Below are positions 47,575 through 56,200 of a DNA stretch of 64,000 nucleotides, one piece after another; the stretch's first letter is position 1, and every line of letters begins with the position of its first letter. Position numbers and translations under genes: made by a program. The stretch lies in contig NZ_CP134771.1 in assembly GCF_031880315.1 (NCBI RefSeq), forward strand, positions 4,180,501 through 4,244,500, given 5' to 3'. The notes below the pieces were generated by a model, which ran no database searches, was not told where the DNA came from, and was given only the letters and a program-made list of their open reading frames with translations. This DNA comes from Pseudomonas baltica. GTDB taxonomy: Bacteria; Pseudomonadota; Gammaproteobacteria; Pseudomonadales; Pseudomonadaceae.

Positions 47575-47643
47575 CATTCCCAACTTTCTTGGGTTCTGAA
47601 AGTTACCGTTGCCGGTAGCACTTGTTGCACTTTCTGTTACAAA

Positions 47644-47655
47644 CACGCTACCGCC
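47644..47655 (-). promoter_or_regulatory. ops element 2 (RfaH recruitment site)
   Basis: On the minus strand the sequence is exactly GGCGGTAGCGTG, identical to the canonical E. coli ops element, oriented with the EPS operon about 160 bp upstream of its first start codon. Confidence 0.8.
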
Positions 47656-48175
47656 AAGTTGCGCGTTAATGACGGCAACTTGAATAACAGACAAAACTCT
47701 CCCGCACGCCCGAAATAACCGGGAATCAAATCAAGGGGCGAGCAGTCCGCTACAAATTTTTGGTATCGAATAAGGTGTTGACGGTGCGCCAGGTTCGGAA
47801 GCCTCGGCTGCGGCCACGCCAGCTCTCATCAAGGAGTCGCCGTGGATGGGAGATATATCGTCCTCGCGGGGGTGGGCTGTCAATCGCTTTCGTCAAAAAA
47901 AGTGAGGCGGAGTGATTTTTTGGGTCGAATTTTAGGTAACTATCTGATTTATATGATAATTAAAACTTGACGCTGGCATTGTGCTGGTTTTTTGCGGGGA
48001 ATGGTGGCGTTTTAATCGCTTTTTGCCTTCAGATACGCCTAAGCCCCAGTATTCAATGGGTTTAGGCGATTTTCGCGCGCCACAGGCGAGGATTCATAGC
48101 AGATTTGGTACGCGCTTTCCGTCGCCAAAAAAACGGCGACGGCGAATTTTGAAATGCTTTGTGCCGAAATATTGA

Positions 48176-48976
48176 CTATTTGTTGACAGGTAGGCGGTAG
48201 GTCTCGGGGCGCAAATCATCCAGATAGCGGTTGAACTGCCGGGCAGTGTCAAACGCAGGGCGGTCTATGTCGGCCATCAGCACTGATTCCTGGGTCCCGG
48301 CGGCTCCCAGAACGCTACCGTCCCCGGCCGCGACACTGCTCAGCCCACAGTATTGGATGGCGCCCTCGCTGCCAGCGTAGTTGGCATACGCCACGACGCA
48401 CTGATTTTCGAAGGCACGGCTGCGCACCGTGATTTGCGCGACGAACTCGTAGGGCAGCATGTTGGCGGTCGGCACCAGGATCAGCTCGGCCCCGGCCTGT
48501 GCCAGTTGGCGGGTGTTTTCTGGGAATTCGAGGTCGTAGCAGATCAGCAGGCCGATGGTCCAGCCGTCCAGGGTGAGCAGGGCGCTGGGCGCGACGCCGG
48601 GGCTGAACATGGCCTGGTCCAGCTCGCCGAACAGGTGGGTCTTGCGGTAGTTGCCCAGGCGCGTGCCATGGCGATCGATGAGCTGCACGGCGTTGAACAG
48701 CTGGCCATCGGTGGCGCGCTCGGGGTAGCCGTACAGGATGGCAATGCCGTGGCGGCGAGCGATGGCGGCGACGCGCTGGGCGCTGCGGCCGTCGGCGGCT
48801 TCGGCCAGGCGGGCAACGGCCTGGGCGCCGATGTTGTAGCCGCTAAGGAACATTTCTGGGGTGATCAGCAGGTTGGCGCCGGCTGCGGCGCAGGCGCTGG
48901 CTTGCTGTTCGAGGCGTTGCAGGTTGGCTTCGGTATCCAGTGGCAGGGGGTGGCATTGGTAGAGGGCCAGGCGCAT
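48176..48976 (-). CDS. davA: 5-aminovaleramide amidohydrolase (nitrilase superfamily)
   Basis: 266 aa. The catalytic triad of the carbon-nitrogen hydrolase family is visible: E41 (ITPEMFLSG), K112 (NYRKTHLFGE), C146 (LLICYDLEFPE). The DavA assignment follows from its place downstream of davB and beside lrp, as in P. putida. It converts 5-aminovaleramide, the DavB product, to 5-aminovalerate in lysine catabolism. The start MRLALYQCHPLPLD is at 48976. Confidence 0.88.
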   Translation of the reverse strand: MRLALYQCHPLPLDTEANLQRLEQQASACAAAGANLLITPEMFLSGYNIGAQAVARLAEAADGRSAQRVAAIARRHGIAILYGYPERATDGQLFNAVQLIDRHGTRLGNYRKTHLFGELDQAMFSPGVAPSALLTLDGWTIGLLICYDLEFPENTRQLAQAGAELILVPTANMLPYEFVAQITVRSRAFENQCVVAYANYAGSEGAIQYCGLSSVAAGDGSVLGAAGTQESVLMADIDRPAFDTARQFNRYLDDLRPETYRLPVNK

Positions 48977-49011
48977 GGTGGGGTTTCCTTGAATATTTTG
49001 GGTGTGCTTTC

Positions 49012-49085
49012 GGGCCCCTTCGCGAGCAAGCGTTGCTCCCACAGTTCACTGCACTGTGGGAGCAACGCTTGCTCGCGAAGGGGCC
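49012..49085. repeat. REP palindrome pair
   Basis: CGCGAGCAAGCGTTGCTCCCAC and its near-perfect inverted copy lie between davA and davB, inside a probable operon. Confidence 0.8.
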
Positions 49086-49103
49086 GGCAGGCCTTGCACC
49101 AAA

Positions 49104-50801
49104 TCAATCCGGCAACGCAATCGGCCCGATCTCGTCGAATACATCCCCAGGGCCGGGGTTGCTCGGCAGCGAGTGGCCGCCGAAGTGTTTCATGATGCCC
49201 CAGACCGCGTTCAGCGAGGTCTGCACGGCGCCTTCGACCCAGGCCGGCGTCCAGGACACGTCGTCGCCGGCAATGAAGATGCCGCGGTGTTCATCGGCCA
49301 TGTTCTGCTGCATGAAGTGCCCATACATCCGCTGGTTATAGCGGTAGTGGCCAGGCAGCGCGCCCTTGAAGGCCCCGAGGAAATGCGGGTCGGCCTCCCA
49401 GGAAATAGTGATCGGGTCGCCAATCACGTGGCCGGCGATATCGACCTTTGGGTAGATCTTCTTCAGCGCATCGAGGGCGAGCTTGACGCGCTTCTCCACC
49501 GGGTGGGGGAGCATTTTCAGGGCATCGCTCATCCACGAGTACGACAGGCAGATCACCCCCGGCTTGTCGTCGCCGTTGGCGAACGTGCCGTTATCGAACA
49601 GATACGTGCCGCGGGTCAGGCGGTCGGTCAGGGTCATGCTCATCAGGTCGCGGCCGGTCTCCGGGTCCTTGTCCTTCCAGAACGGCCGATCGACCATGAC
49701 GAAGGTCTTCGACGCCTGCATATAGCGGGTGCGGTCCAAGGCCATCCACATCTTTTGCGAGAACAGCGACTCTTCGACATCTATCTGCGTGGTGAGCAGC
49801 CAGCTCTGGCAGGTGACCAGCACGGCGGCATACTGGCGCTCGTCGCCCCAGTTGTCGGTGACGCTGAAGCGGCCGTCGCTGGCCCGGGCGATCTTCTTCA
49901 CGCCGCTGCGGGTCGCGCCGCGGTGCAGGCCGCTGAGGCTGGTGCCCGCAGGCCAGTGCACACAGCGCTCGGGCACGTGCCGCCAGATGCCCAGGGGCAC
50001 CTGGGAAACGCCACCGACCACCAAATGCTGGTGGTCATCGCAGTTAGTCATCACCACGCGGAAGATTTCGAGCATCGAGTTGGGGAAGTCCGAATCCCAG
50101 CCGCCGGTGCCGAAACCCACCTGGCCGAAGATCTCGCGGTGCTGGAACGACAGCTTGGCGAAGGCCTTGGAGGTGGCGACGAAGTCATAGAAGGTGCGGT
50201 CGTCCCACAGCGGTACCAGGGTGTTCCACAAGGCCTTGAGGCGTGGTACGTCGCGGTCGCGGATGGCTTGCTGGATATCGCCGAAGCGCGCGCCGTCTTC
50301 GAGGGCGTCGGCCCAGGCGTCCGCCACTTCCTGGAACAGCGCGGGCAGGTCCGCCAGTTTTTCGGCGTAGTAGGTCTGGCCTTCGAGGTCGACCACGGTG
50401 CTGCCTGAGGCGCCGGTCAGCGGGTTGGGGAAGGGCTTGGTCTCGAGGCCGAGTTTGTCGACGTAGTGATAGAACGCGGTGGAGGACACTGGAAAGCGCA
50501 TGCCGCCCAGTTCGGCGATGATGCCGTCGGTGCCTTCGAAAGTCTGGGAGCGCAGGCGCCCGCCCATTTTCGAGGCCTCGTAGATGACGGGCTTGAGGCC
50601 CAGCTTCATCAGTTCGTAGGCCGCCACCATGCCGGCGATGCCAGCGCCGACGATCGCCACCTCGGCGCCATGGCTCTCGGTGGGCAGGACGCCCAGGCCG
50701 TCCGGGTGTTCGATCCAGTCATCGAAGGCGAAGGGAAAGTCCGGACCGTAGACCGTGATGGGCGGCTTGCCGTCGGCAGGGTGGCGGTTCGGTGTGCGCA
50801 T
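49104..50801 (-). CDS. davB: L-lysine 2-monooxygenase (flavin amine oxidase family)
   Basis: 565 aa. The FAD dinucleotide-binding motif VAIVGAGIAGMVAAYELMKLG lies at about 48-68, with the acidic end in VIYEAS. GGMRFP and the C-terminal GIFIAGDDVSWTPAWVEGA are typical of the amine-oxidase fold. C254 in MTNCDDHQHL matches the Cys reported to tune oxidase versus monooxygenase activity in the Pseudomonas sp. AIU 813 lysine enzyme. It decarboxylates and oxygenates lysine to 5-aminovaleramide, the DavA substrate. Confidence 0.92.
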   Translation of the reverse strand: MRTPNRHPADGKPPITVYGPDFPFAFDDWIEHPDGLGVLPTESHGAEVAIVGAGIAGMVAAYELMKLGLKPVIYEASKMGGRLRSQTFEGTDGIIAELGGMRFPVSSTAFYHYVDKLGLETKPFPNPLTGASGSTVVDLEGQTYYAEKLADLPALFQEVADAWADALEDGARFGDIQQAIRDRDVPRLKALWNTLVPLWDDRTFYDFVATSKAFAKLSFQHREIFGQVGFGTGGWDSDFPNSMLEIFRVVMTNCDDHQHLVVGGVSQVPLGIWRHVPERCVHWPAGTSLSGLHRGATRSGVKKIARASDGRFSVTDNWGDERQYAAVLVTCQSWLLTTQIDVEESLFSQKMWMALDRTRYMQASKTFVMVDRPFWKDKDPETGRDLMSMTLTDRLTRGTYLFDNGTFANGDDKPGVICLSYSWMSDALKMLPHPVEKRVKLALDALKKIYPKVDIAGHVIGDPITISWEADPHFLGAFKGALPGHYRYNQRMYGHFMQQNMADEHRGIFIAGDDVSWTPAWVEGAVQTSLNAVWGIMKHFGGHSLPSNPGPGDVFDEIGPIALPD

Positions 50802-50979
50802 GATGGCCTCGCGGGGAAGGGCTGGAGGTGGAGAGTATAGAAGCCCGTCATTCTAGAGAGCGTGGGGTACGGTATTAAGAGGCAGAGTGGTGTCTTTTTG
50901 ATGCTTTAGCGGTCGTTATGGTTGCCAATATGGTCACTATGATGCGTTTGATCCCTGTGGGAGCGGGCCGTTATGGCCG

Positions 50980-51432
50980 TTAAACCGGGGTGCCGCGGTC
51001 GATCTTGCTGCTGAGGATGATCGAGGTGGTGGTCTTCTCCACGCCTTCGACGCTGCCGATCTGATCGAGCAGTTGATCCAGCTGCTCCGGCGAGTCGCTA
51101 CGCAGCCACGCCACATAGTCGAACTCGCCACTCACCGTGCACAGTTGCTGCACCTGGGCCATGGCGGTCAGGCGCTTGACCACGTCCTTGCCGGAGCGCG
51201 GTTGCACGGTGATCCCCACATACGCTTGCAGGCCGCCGTCCACCAAGCGTTGGCTCAGGCGTACGCCGTAGCCGGTAATGGCACCACTGCTTTCGAGGCG
51301 GGCCAGGCGCGCGGTCACCGTGGTGCGCGCGATCCCCAGCTTGCGGGCCAGCACGGCGATGCTTTCCCGGGCATTGACCTGCAGAGCAGCAATGAGTTGA
51401 CGGTCGATGCCGTCGAGGTGGGCGGTGGACAT
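50980..51432 (-). CDS. Lrp/AsnC-family transcriptional regulator
   Basis: 150 aa. N-terminal winged helix (DRQLIAALQVNARESIAVLARKLGIARTTVTARLARLE) and C-terminal RAM effector domain (AYVGITVQPRSGKDVVKRL, QLCTVSGEFDYVAWL). It sits just upstream of davB in the same orientation and is probably its regulator, with lysine or a related amino acid as ligand (inference). A half REP lies in the 178-bp gap to davB. Confidence 0.9.
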   Translation of the reverse strand: MSTAHLDGIDRQLIAALQVNARESIAVLARKLGIARTTVTARLARLESSGAITGYGVRLSQRLVDGGLQAYVGITVQPRSGKDVVKRLTAMAQVQQLCTVSGEFDYVAWLRSDSPEQLDQLLDQIGSVEGVEKTTTSIILSSKIDRGTPV

Positions 51433-51659
51433 GGCAGGCGGACTCAGGGCAAAAATATCGGACACGGGGAAAACAAGCCTGCCCAAGGTACCGTTTTGCG
51501 CCGGGATATCAACACATGGGCGCTTTTTACCAGCGCTTTGTTGGCGAAACGCCATTAGTGAGTTTTTTTGACGCCGTGCTATGGCAACTGGCTATCAAAT
51601 TTTCTTTTCTGGCGTCAAACCGTCGCCGAGCGTGCACAGTTGAATTAATTTAATTGAAG

Positions 51660-51686
51660 TTGTTTTTTTAAAATACTGGTTATAGT
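51660..51686 (+). promoter_or_regulatory. Possible promoter of the lipid-arabinose operon
   Basis: TTGTTT (51660-51665) and TATAGT (51681-51686) with a 15-bp spacer, in an AT-rich stretch 28 bp before the first start. The spacing is short, so the call is tentative. The divergent lrp gene shares this 282-bp region. Confidence 0.35.
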
Positions 51687-51714
51687 CGCGAGCAAGTCGC
51701 AGGAGTAAATAGAC

Positions 51715-53166
51715 ATGGCCAGTGTTCATGGAAAAGTTATCGAAGTGCTGCCGCCGTTAGTTGTCGATCTGGACGGCACCTTATTACGTTCGGATTTACT
51801 TCTGGAAACCGCCATGGCGTTCGTGCGCTCGCAGCCGACGCAAGTATTCAACATGCTGCTGTGGTTGCTCAAAGGCAAAGCGGCACTCAAGGAAGGACTG
51901 GCTCTGGCCACCGACGTGGACGTCACGGTGCTGCCTTACGACCCGGTCGTGCTCGAGCGCATCGATGCCGCCCGTGCGGCCGGGCGCATGGTGGTGCTGG
52001 CCACCGCCAGCCACCACAGCCTGGCCGAGCGTATCGCCGATCACCTCGGGGTGTTCGACGAGGTGTACGCCAGCGACGCCAAGCGCAACCTCAGCGCGCA
52101 TCGCAAGCGCGACCTGCTGGTGGCCAGCTATGGCGAAGGCGGTTTCGACTATATGGGCAATTCCCAGGACGACCTGTCGATCTGGCAGGCCTCGCGCCAG
52201 GCCATCGTGGTCAACCCCGAGGCCGGGGTCGAAAGCCGGGCCAAGGCCTATGGCAACGTCGAAGAAGTGATCCGCTCCAATCCGAGCGGGGTAAAGGTGT
52301 GGCTCAAGGCCCTGCGCATTCACCAGTGGATGAAAAACGCGCTGATCTTCGTGCCGCTGCTGGCCGCGCATCAGATCAATCGCCCCGATCAAGTGCTTAA
52401 CGGGGTGCTGGCATTTCTGTTTTTCGGCCTGTGCGCCTCCAGCGTCTACCTGCTCAACGACCTGCTCGACCTGGCCGATGATCGTCATCACAAGAGCAAG
52501 TGCAAGCGCCCATTCGCCAGCGGCCGACTGTCGATCCAGACCGGGCTGATTGTGGTGCCGTCGCTGCTGATCATGTCGTTTACGGGCGCGGCGTTGTGGC
52601 TGCCCTGGCAATTCAGCGCGGTGCTGGCGGCCTACTACGTGCTGACGCTGGGCTACTCGCTCTACCTCAAGCGGCAGATGACCTTCGACGTGATCGCCCT
52701 GGCCATGCTTTACACCGCTCGGATCCTCGCCGGGGTCGCTGCCTTCAGCGTGCCGCTGACGTTCTGGATTCTGGCGTTTTCGATGTTCATGTTTCTCAGC
52801 CTGGCGCTGGTCAAACGCTATGCCGAGCTGCGCGATGCACGCTCTCGCGATGTGCTCGGGCAGACCCGCGGCCGCGGCTACTTTCCCGGTGACCTGGACA
52901 TGATCGCCTCGCTGGGCGCGTCCTCCGGCTACTTGGCCGTGATGGTGCTGGCGCTGTACATCCACGACACCACCACCGCTGCGCAATACACCTTGCCCCA
53001 CGTGATCTGGCTGGCGTGCCCGATGCTGCTGTTCTGGATCACCCGGGTATGGATGCTCACCCACCGCGGGCTGATGAACGACGACCCGGTGGTGTTCGCC
53101 ATCCGCGACCGCATCAGTCAGGTCATCGGCGCCATGCTGTGCCTGGTTTTCTGGATCGCAGCATGA
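51715..53166 (+). CDS. HAD phosphatase - UbiA prenyltransferase fusion (decaprenyl-phosphate phosphoribosyltransferase-like)
   Basis: 483 aa. The N-terminal HAD domain starts at D18-L-D20-G-T-L, with VVLATAS and YMGNSQDDL motifs. The C-terminal UbiA domain (about 195-483) has eight or nine membrane segments and the prenyl-phosphate-binding motif N248-D249-x2-D252-x2-D255-D256. In mycobacteria the UbiA enzyme moves 5-phosphoribose to decaprenyl phosphate and a separate phosphatase acts next; here both activities appear fused. First of five closely spaced genes. The ribosome site is AGGAG. Confidence 0.88.
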   Translation: MASVHGKVIEVLPPLVVDLDGTLLRSDLLLETAMAFVRSQPTQVFNMLLWLLKGKAALKEGLALATDVDVTVLPYDPVVLERIDAARAAGRMVVLATASHHSLAERIADHLGVFDEVYASDAKRNLSAHRKRDLLVASYGEGGFDYMGNSQDDLSIWQASRQAIVVNPEAGVESRAKAYGNVEEVIRSNPSGVKVWLKALRIHQWMKNALIFVPLLAAHQINRPDQVLNGVLAFLFFGLCASSVYLLNDLLDLADDRHHKSKCKRPFASGRLSIQTGLIVVPSLLIMSFTGAALWLPWQFSAVLAAYYVLTLGYSLYLKRQMTFDVIALAMLYTARILAGVAAFSVPLTFWILAFSMFMFLSLALVKRYAELRDARSRDVLGQTRGRGYFPGDLDMIASLGASSGYLAVMVLALYIHDTTTAAQYTLPHVIWLACPMLLFWITRVWMLTHRGLMNDDPVVFAIRDRISQVIGAMLCLVFWIAA

Positions 53167-54479
53167 GCGCCGACCTGTATTCGTGGGGGCGTTTCCCGCT
53201 GCTGCCGCAACGGGGCCATAGCGTCAGTTGGCGTGACGAGCTGCCCGCGCAGCTCGAGCGGGTCGTGGCCCAGCACCGTATGACCCTACCGTACGGCAAT
53301 GGTCGCAGCTATGGCGACAGCTGCCTGGCATCCAGCAACGAGGTGCTGCAGATGCGCTCCCTCGATCGCCTGATCGAGGCGGACTGGCACCAGGGCGAAG
53401 TCTTGGTGGAAGCGGGCATGACCCTCGCCGAACTGCTGGCGCTGGCGATCCCGCGCGGCTGGTTTTTGCCGGTGACGCCCGGCACCCAGTTCGCCACCGT
53501 CGGTGGCGCTATCGCCAACGACGTGCATGGCAAGAACCACCACCGGCGCGGCACCTTCGCCCATTACGTGGCGAGCTTCGGCCTGCTGCGCCACGGCGAA
53601 GCACCGCTGCAGTGTTCGCTGGAGGAGAACGCCGAGTTGTTCGCCGCCACCCTCGGCGGCCTCGGCCTGACCGGGCTGGTGAGCTGGGCCAGGCTGCGGT
53701 TGATGCCGATCAAGGCCAGCCAGATCGACACCACCGTGGTGCGCTTCGCCAACCTCGACGAGTTCTTCGCGTTGTCCAATGAACTCGATGAGGCGCACGA
53801 ATACAGCGTGGCCTGGATCGACTGCCTGGCCAAGGGCAAGGACACCGGCCGCGGTGTGTTCATCGTCGGCGACCATGCCCGTTACGGGTCTTTGGAGGTC
53901 AGTAGTCGCTCGCGCCTGCAGGTGCCGCTGACGCCACCGGTGTCGCTGATCAACAACCTGTCGCTGCGCGCGTTCAATTCGCTGTACTGGCGCGTGCATC
54001 CGCAACAGCGCACGCAACGGCGCAGCGCCTACGAGCCGTTCTTCTATCCGCTGGACCGGCTGCTGAACTGGAACCGCATCTACGGGCGCAAGGGTTTTCA
54101 GCAGTACCAATGCGTCATCCCCGATGCCAACGCCCGCGATGGCATGGGCGAGTTGCTGGCGGCCATCGCGGCAGCGGGGCAGGGCTCGTTCCTGGCGGTG
54201 CTCAAGCGCTGCGGCGATATGCCGTCGCCCGGGCTGCTGTCGTTTCCCATGGCCGGCACCTCGTTGGCGCTGGATTTTCCTCAGTCGGACGCGCTTGAAC
54301 AGCAGCTGTTTCCGCGTCTGGATGCCATCGTCCGCCAGGCTGGTGGACGCCTGTATCCAGCCAAGGACGCGCACATGAGCGGCAGCGATTTTCGTCATGC
54401 CTACCCCGCGTGGGAGCGCCTCGAAGCGCTGCGCGACCCCACTTTGATGTCCCGTTTCTGGAAGAGAGTCATCTTATGA
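53163..54479 (+). CDS. dprE1: FAD-dependent decaprenylphosphoryl-ribose 2'-oxidase (DprE1-like)
   Basis: 438 aa. The FAD-binding motif YGNGRSYGDSCL (residues 40-51) and TPGTQFATVGGAIANDVHGKNHH are typical of DprE1/ALO-type flavoenzymes. The C-terminal LYPAKDAHMSG carries the conserved Lys equivalent to Mtb K418. The position of Mtb C387, the covalent target of benzothiazinones, is Ala here (A369 in TSLALDF). ATG overlaps the previous stop and the end overlaps dprE2. It oxidises the 2'-OH of lipid-linked ribose. Confidence 0.88.
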   Translation: MSADLYSWGRFPLLPQRGHSVSWRDELPAQLERVVAQHRMTLPYGNGRSYGDSCLASSNEVLQMRSLDRLIEADWHQGEVLVEAGMTLAELLALAIPRGWFLPVTPGTQFATVGGAIANDVHGKNHHRRGTFAHYVASFGLLRHGEAPLQCSLEENAELFAATLGGLGLTGLVSWARLRLMPIKASQIDTTVVRFANLDEFFALSNELDEAHEYSVAWIDCLAKGKDTGRGVFIVGDHARYGSLEVSSRSRLQVPLTPPVSLINNLSLRAFNSLYWRVHPQQRTQRRSAYEPFFYPLDRLLNWNRIYGRKGFQQYQCVIPDANARDGMGELLAAIAAAGQGSFLAVLKRCGDMPSPGLLSFPMAGTSLALDFPQSDALEQQLFPRLDAIVRQAGGRLYPAKDAHMSGSDFRHAYPAWERLEALRDPTLMSRFWKRVIL

Positions 54480-55216
54480 AAAAGGTCCTGATCATCGGCG
54501 CTACCTCTGCCATAGCGGCGTCGTGTGCGCGCCTGTGGGCTGGCGAGGGCAGCGAGTTTTTCCTGGTGGCGCGCAGTGCCGACAAGCTCCAGCAGACCGC
54601 CGCCGACCTGGCCGCGCGTGGCGCCGGGAGCATCCACCAGCATTTGATGGACGCCACCGATTACAGCGCTCATCCGCAGATGCTGGCCGACTGCATGGCC
54701 GCGCTGGGGCAGATCGATATCGCCCTGATCGCCCACGGCACTTTGCCCGATCAGCAGGCCTGCGAGCGTGACGTGCAAGTGGCCCTGCAGGAATTCGCCA
54801 ACAATGGAACATCGGTGATTGCGCTGCTGACCATTATCGCCAACCAGCTGGAAACTCAGCGGTGCGGCACCCTGGCGGTGATCTCCTCGGTGGCGGGCGA
54901 TCGCGGGCGGCCTTCGAACTATCTCTACGGTACCGCCAAGGCGGCGGTGTCGACGTTCTGTGAAGGCCTGCGCGCGCGGCTGTACAAGGTCGGCGTGCAT
55001 GTGATCACCATCAAGCCGGGCTTCGTCGACACGCCGATGACTCAAGGGCTGCCGTTGCCGGCGCTGCTGGTGGCACGCCCGGCCGTAGTCGCCAAGCGCA
55101 TCGTCGCCGGCATCACCAGCAAGGTTGCGACCCTGTATACCCCCGGCTTTTGGGCGCTGATCATGCTGATCATCCGCGCCATCCCGCAACCGGTGTTCAA
55201 GAGGCTCAAGCTATGA
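54476..55216 (+). CDS. dprE2: Short-chain reductase, DprE2-like (lipid-linked 2'-keto-arabinose reductase)
   Basis: 246 aa. Rossmann NAD(P) motif GATSAIA at residues 8-14, catalytic SSVAG (S137/S138) and Y151-x3-K155. It is paired with the DprE1-like oxidase and would complete the 2'-epimerisation of ribose to arabinose on the lipid carrier. The C-terminus is hydrophobic (FWALIMLIIRAIPQ), consistent with membrane association. It overlaps both neighbours by 4 bp. Confidence 0.87.
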   Translation: MKKVLIIGATSAIAASCARLWAGEGSEFFLVARSADKLQQTAADLAARGAGSIHQHLMDATDYSAHPQMLADCMAALGQIDIALIAHGTLPDQQACERDVQVALQEFANNGTSVIALLTIIANQLETQRCGTLAVISSVAGDRGRPSNYLYGTAKAAVSTFCEGLRARLYKVGVHVITIKPGFVDTPMTQGLPLPALLVARPAVVAKRIVAGITSKVATLYTPGFWALIMLIIRAIPQPVFKRLKL

Positions 55217-56175
55217 CCCAGGCGTCCTACCTGTCGGGTTGGCGCTATCGGGCGGTGCTGCTCTCGGTGGTCGGCTCGGCGATCGGTTACCTGGCGTTCT
55301 CGCTGTGGGGTGGCTGGGCGGCAGTGAGTGCTGCGGTGGGCAAGGTCGGGCTCGGCGGTATTGTCATTGCGCTGCTGATGTCGTCGATCAACTACCTGCT
55401 GCGCTTCGGTCGCTGGCAGATCTACCTGGGCGTGATGGGCCACAAGATTCCCTGGCGCCCCAGCCTGCGCATTTATCTGGCGGGCTTCGCGCTCACCACC
55501 ACGCCGGGCAAGGCCGGTGAGGCGCTGCGTGGGGTGTTGCTGAAGAGTTGGGGCGTGCCCTATCCGAAGAGCTTCGCGGCGTTCTTCAGCGAGCGGCTGT
55601 CGGACCTGTTCGCGGTCGTGCTGTTGACCCTGTTCGGGCTGACGCTTTACCCGGACGCACGGCCGATGATTTTTGTCGGCGTGGGCCTGGTGCTGGTGGG
55701 CTTCGCGGTGTTGTCGCAGCGTCGGCTGCTGGAGTCGGTCAAGCCGCTACTGGCGATGAGCGCGGGCAAGCTGGCGACCACGTTGCAGCACCTGCTGGAG
55801 ATTCTGCTGGAGGCGCAACGCTGCCATCGCCTGAGCATTCTGCTGGGCGTGACCTGCCTCAGCGTAGTGGCCTGGAGCGCCGAGGCCGTGGCCTTTCATT
55901 GGGTACTGCAATGGATGGGCGCCGATGTGCCGCTGGCCTTCGCAGTGTTCGTTTATGCCCTGGCGATGCTGGCGGGCGCGATCAGTTTCATGCCCGGCGG
56001 GCTGGGCGGTGCCGAGGCGGTGATGGTCGCGCTGCTGATGTGGAAAGGCATGAGCGGCGCCGACGCGGTGGCGGCCACGGTGCTGATTCGCCTGGCGACG
56101 CTGTGGTTCGCCGTGGCGATCGGGGCATTGATGTTGTTCAGGTTCAAGACGACGGCGCAGTTGCAGCAATCGTGA
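55213..56175 (+). CDS. LPG-synthase-TM / UPF0104-type integral membrane protein
   Basis: 320 aa, about eight hydrophobic segments. It has family features NYLLRFGRWQIYLGVMG, GFALTTTPGKAGEALRGVLL and ISFMPGGLGGAEAVM. This domain occurs in AglD and the MprF membrane part, and in proteins linked to lipid or polyprenyl-sugar metabolism. In this operon it could move the lipid-arabinose across the membrane (inference). Confidence 0.8.
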   Translation: MTQASYLSGWRYRAVLLSVVGSAIGYLAFSLWGGWAAVSAAVGKVGLGGIVIALLMSSINYLLRFGRWQIYLGVMGHKIPWRPSLRIYLAGFALTTTPGKAGEALRGVLLKSWGVPYPKSFAAFFSERLSDLFAVVLLTLFGLTLYPDARPMIFVGVGLVLVGFAVLSQRRLLESVKPLLAMSAGKLATTLQHLLEILLEAQRCHRLSILLGVTCLSVVAWSAEAVAFHWVLQWMGADVPLAFAVFVYALAMLAGAISFMPGGLGGAEAVMVALLMWKGMSGADAVAATVLIRLATLWFAVAIGALMLFRFKTTAQLQQS

Positions 56176-56200
56176 TCATCAATCGTTGGAGGAGGCCGTG

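Larger units (their letters stand above)
47486..48175. other. EPS operon leader and intergenic region (690 bp)
   Basis: No gene is seen. Going leftward from davA, AT-rich sequence at about 47930-47970 may hold the promoter. Two ops-like elements lie nearer the operon. Between them, on the minus strand, are CTACCG-GCAA-CGGTAA and CTTTC...GAAAG hairpins. Base composition is clearly more AT-rich than in the flanking genes, as is common for surface-polysaccharide loci. Confidence 0.6.
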
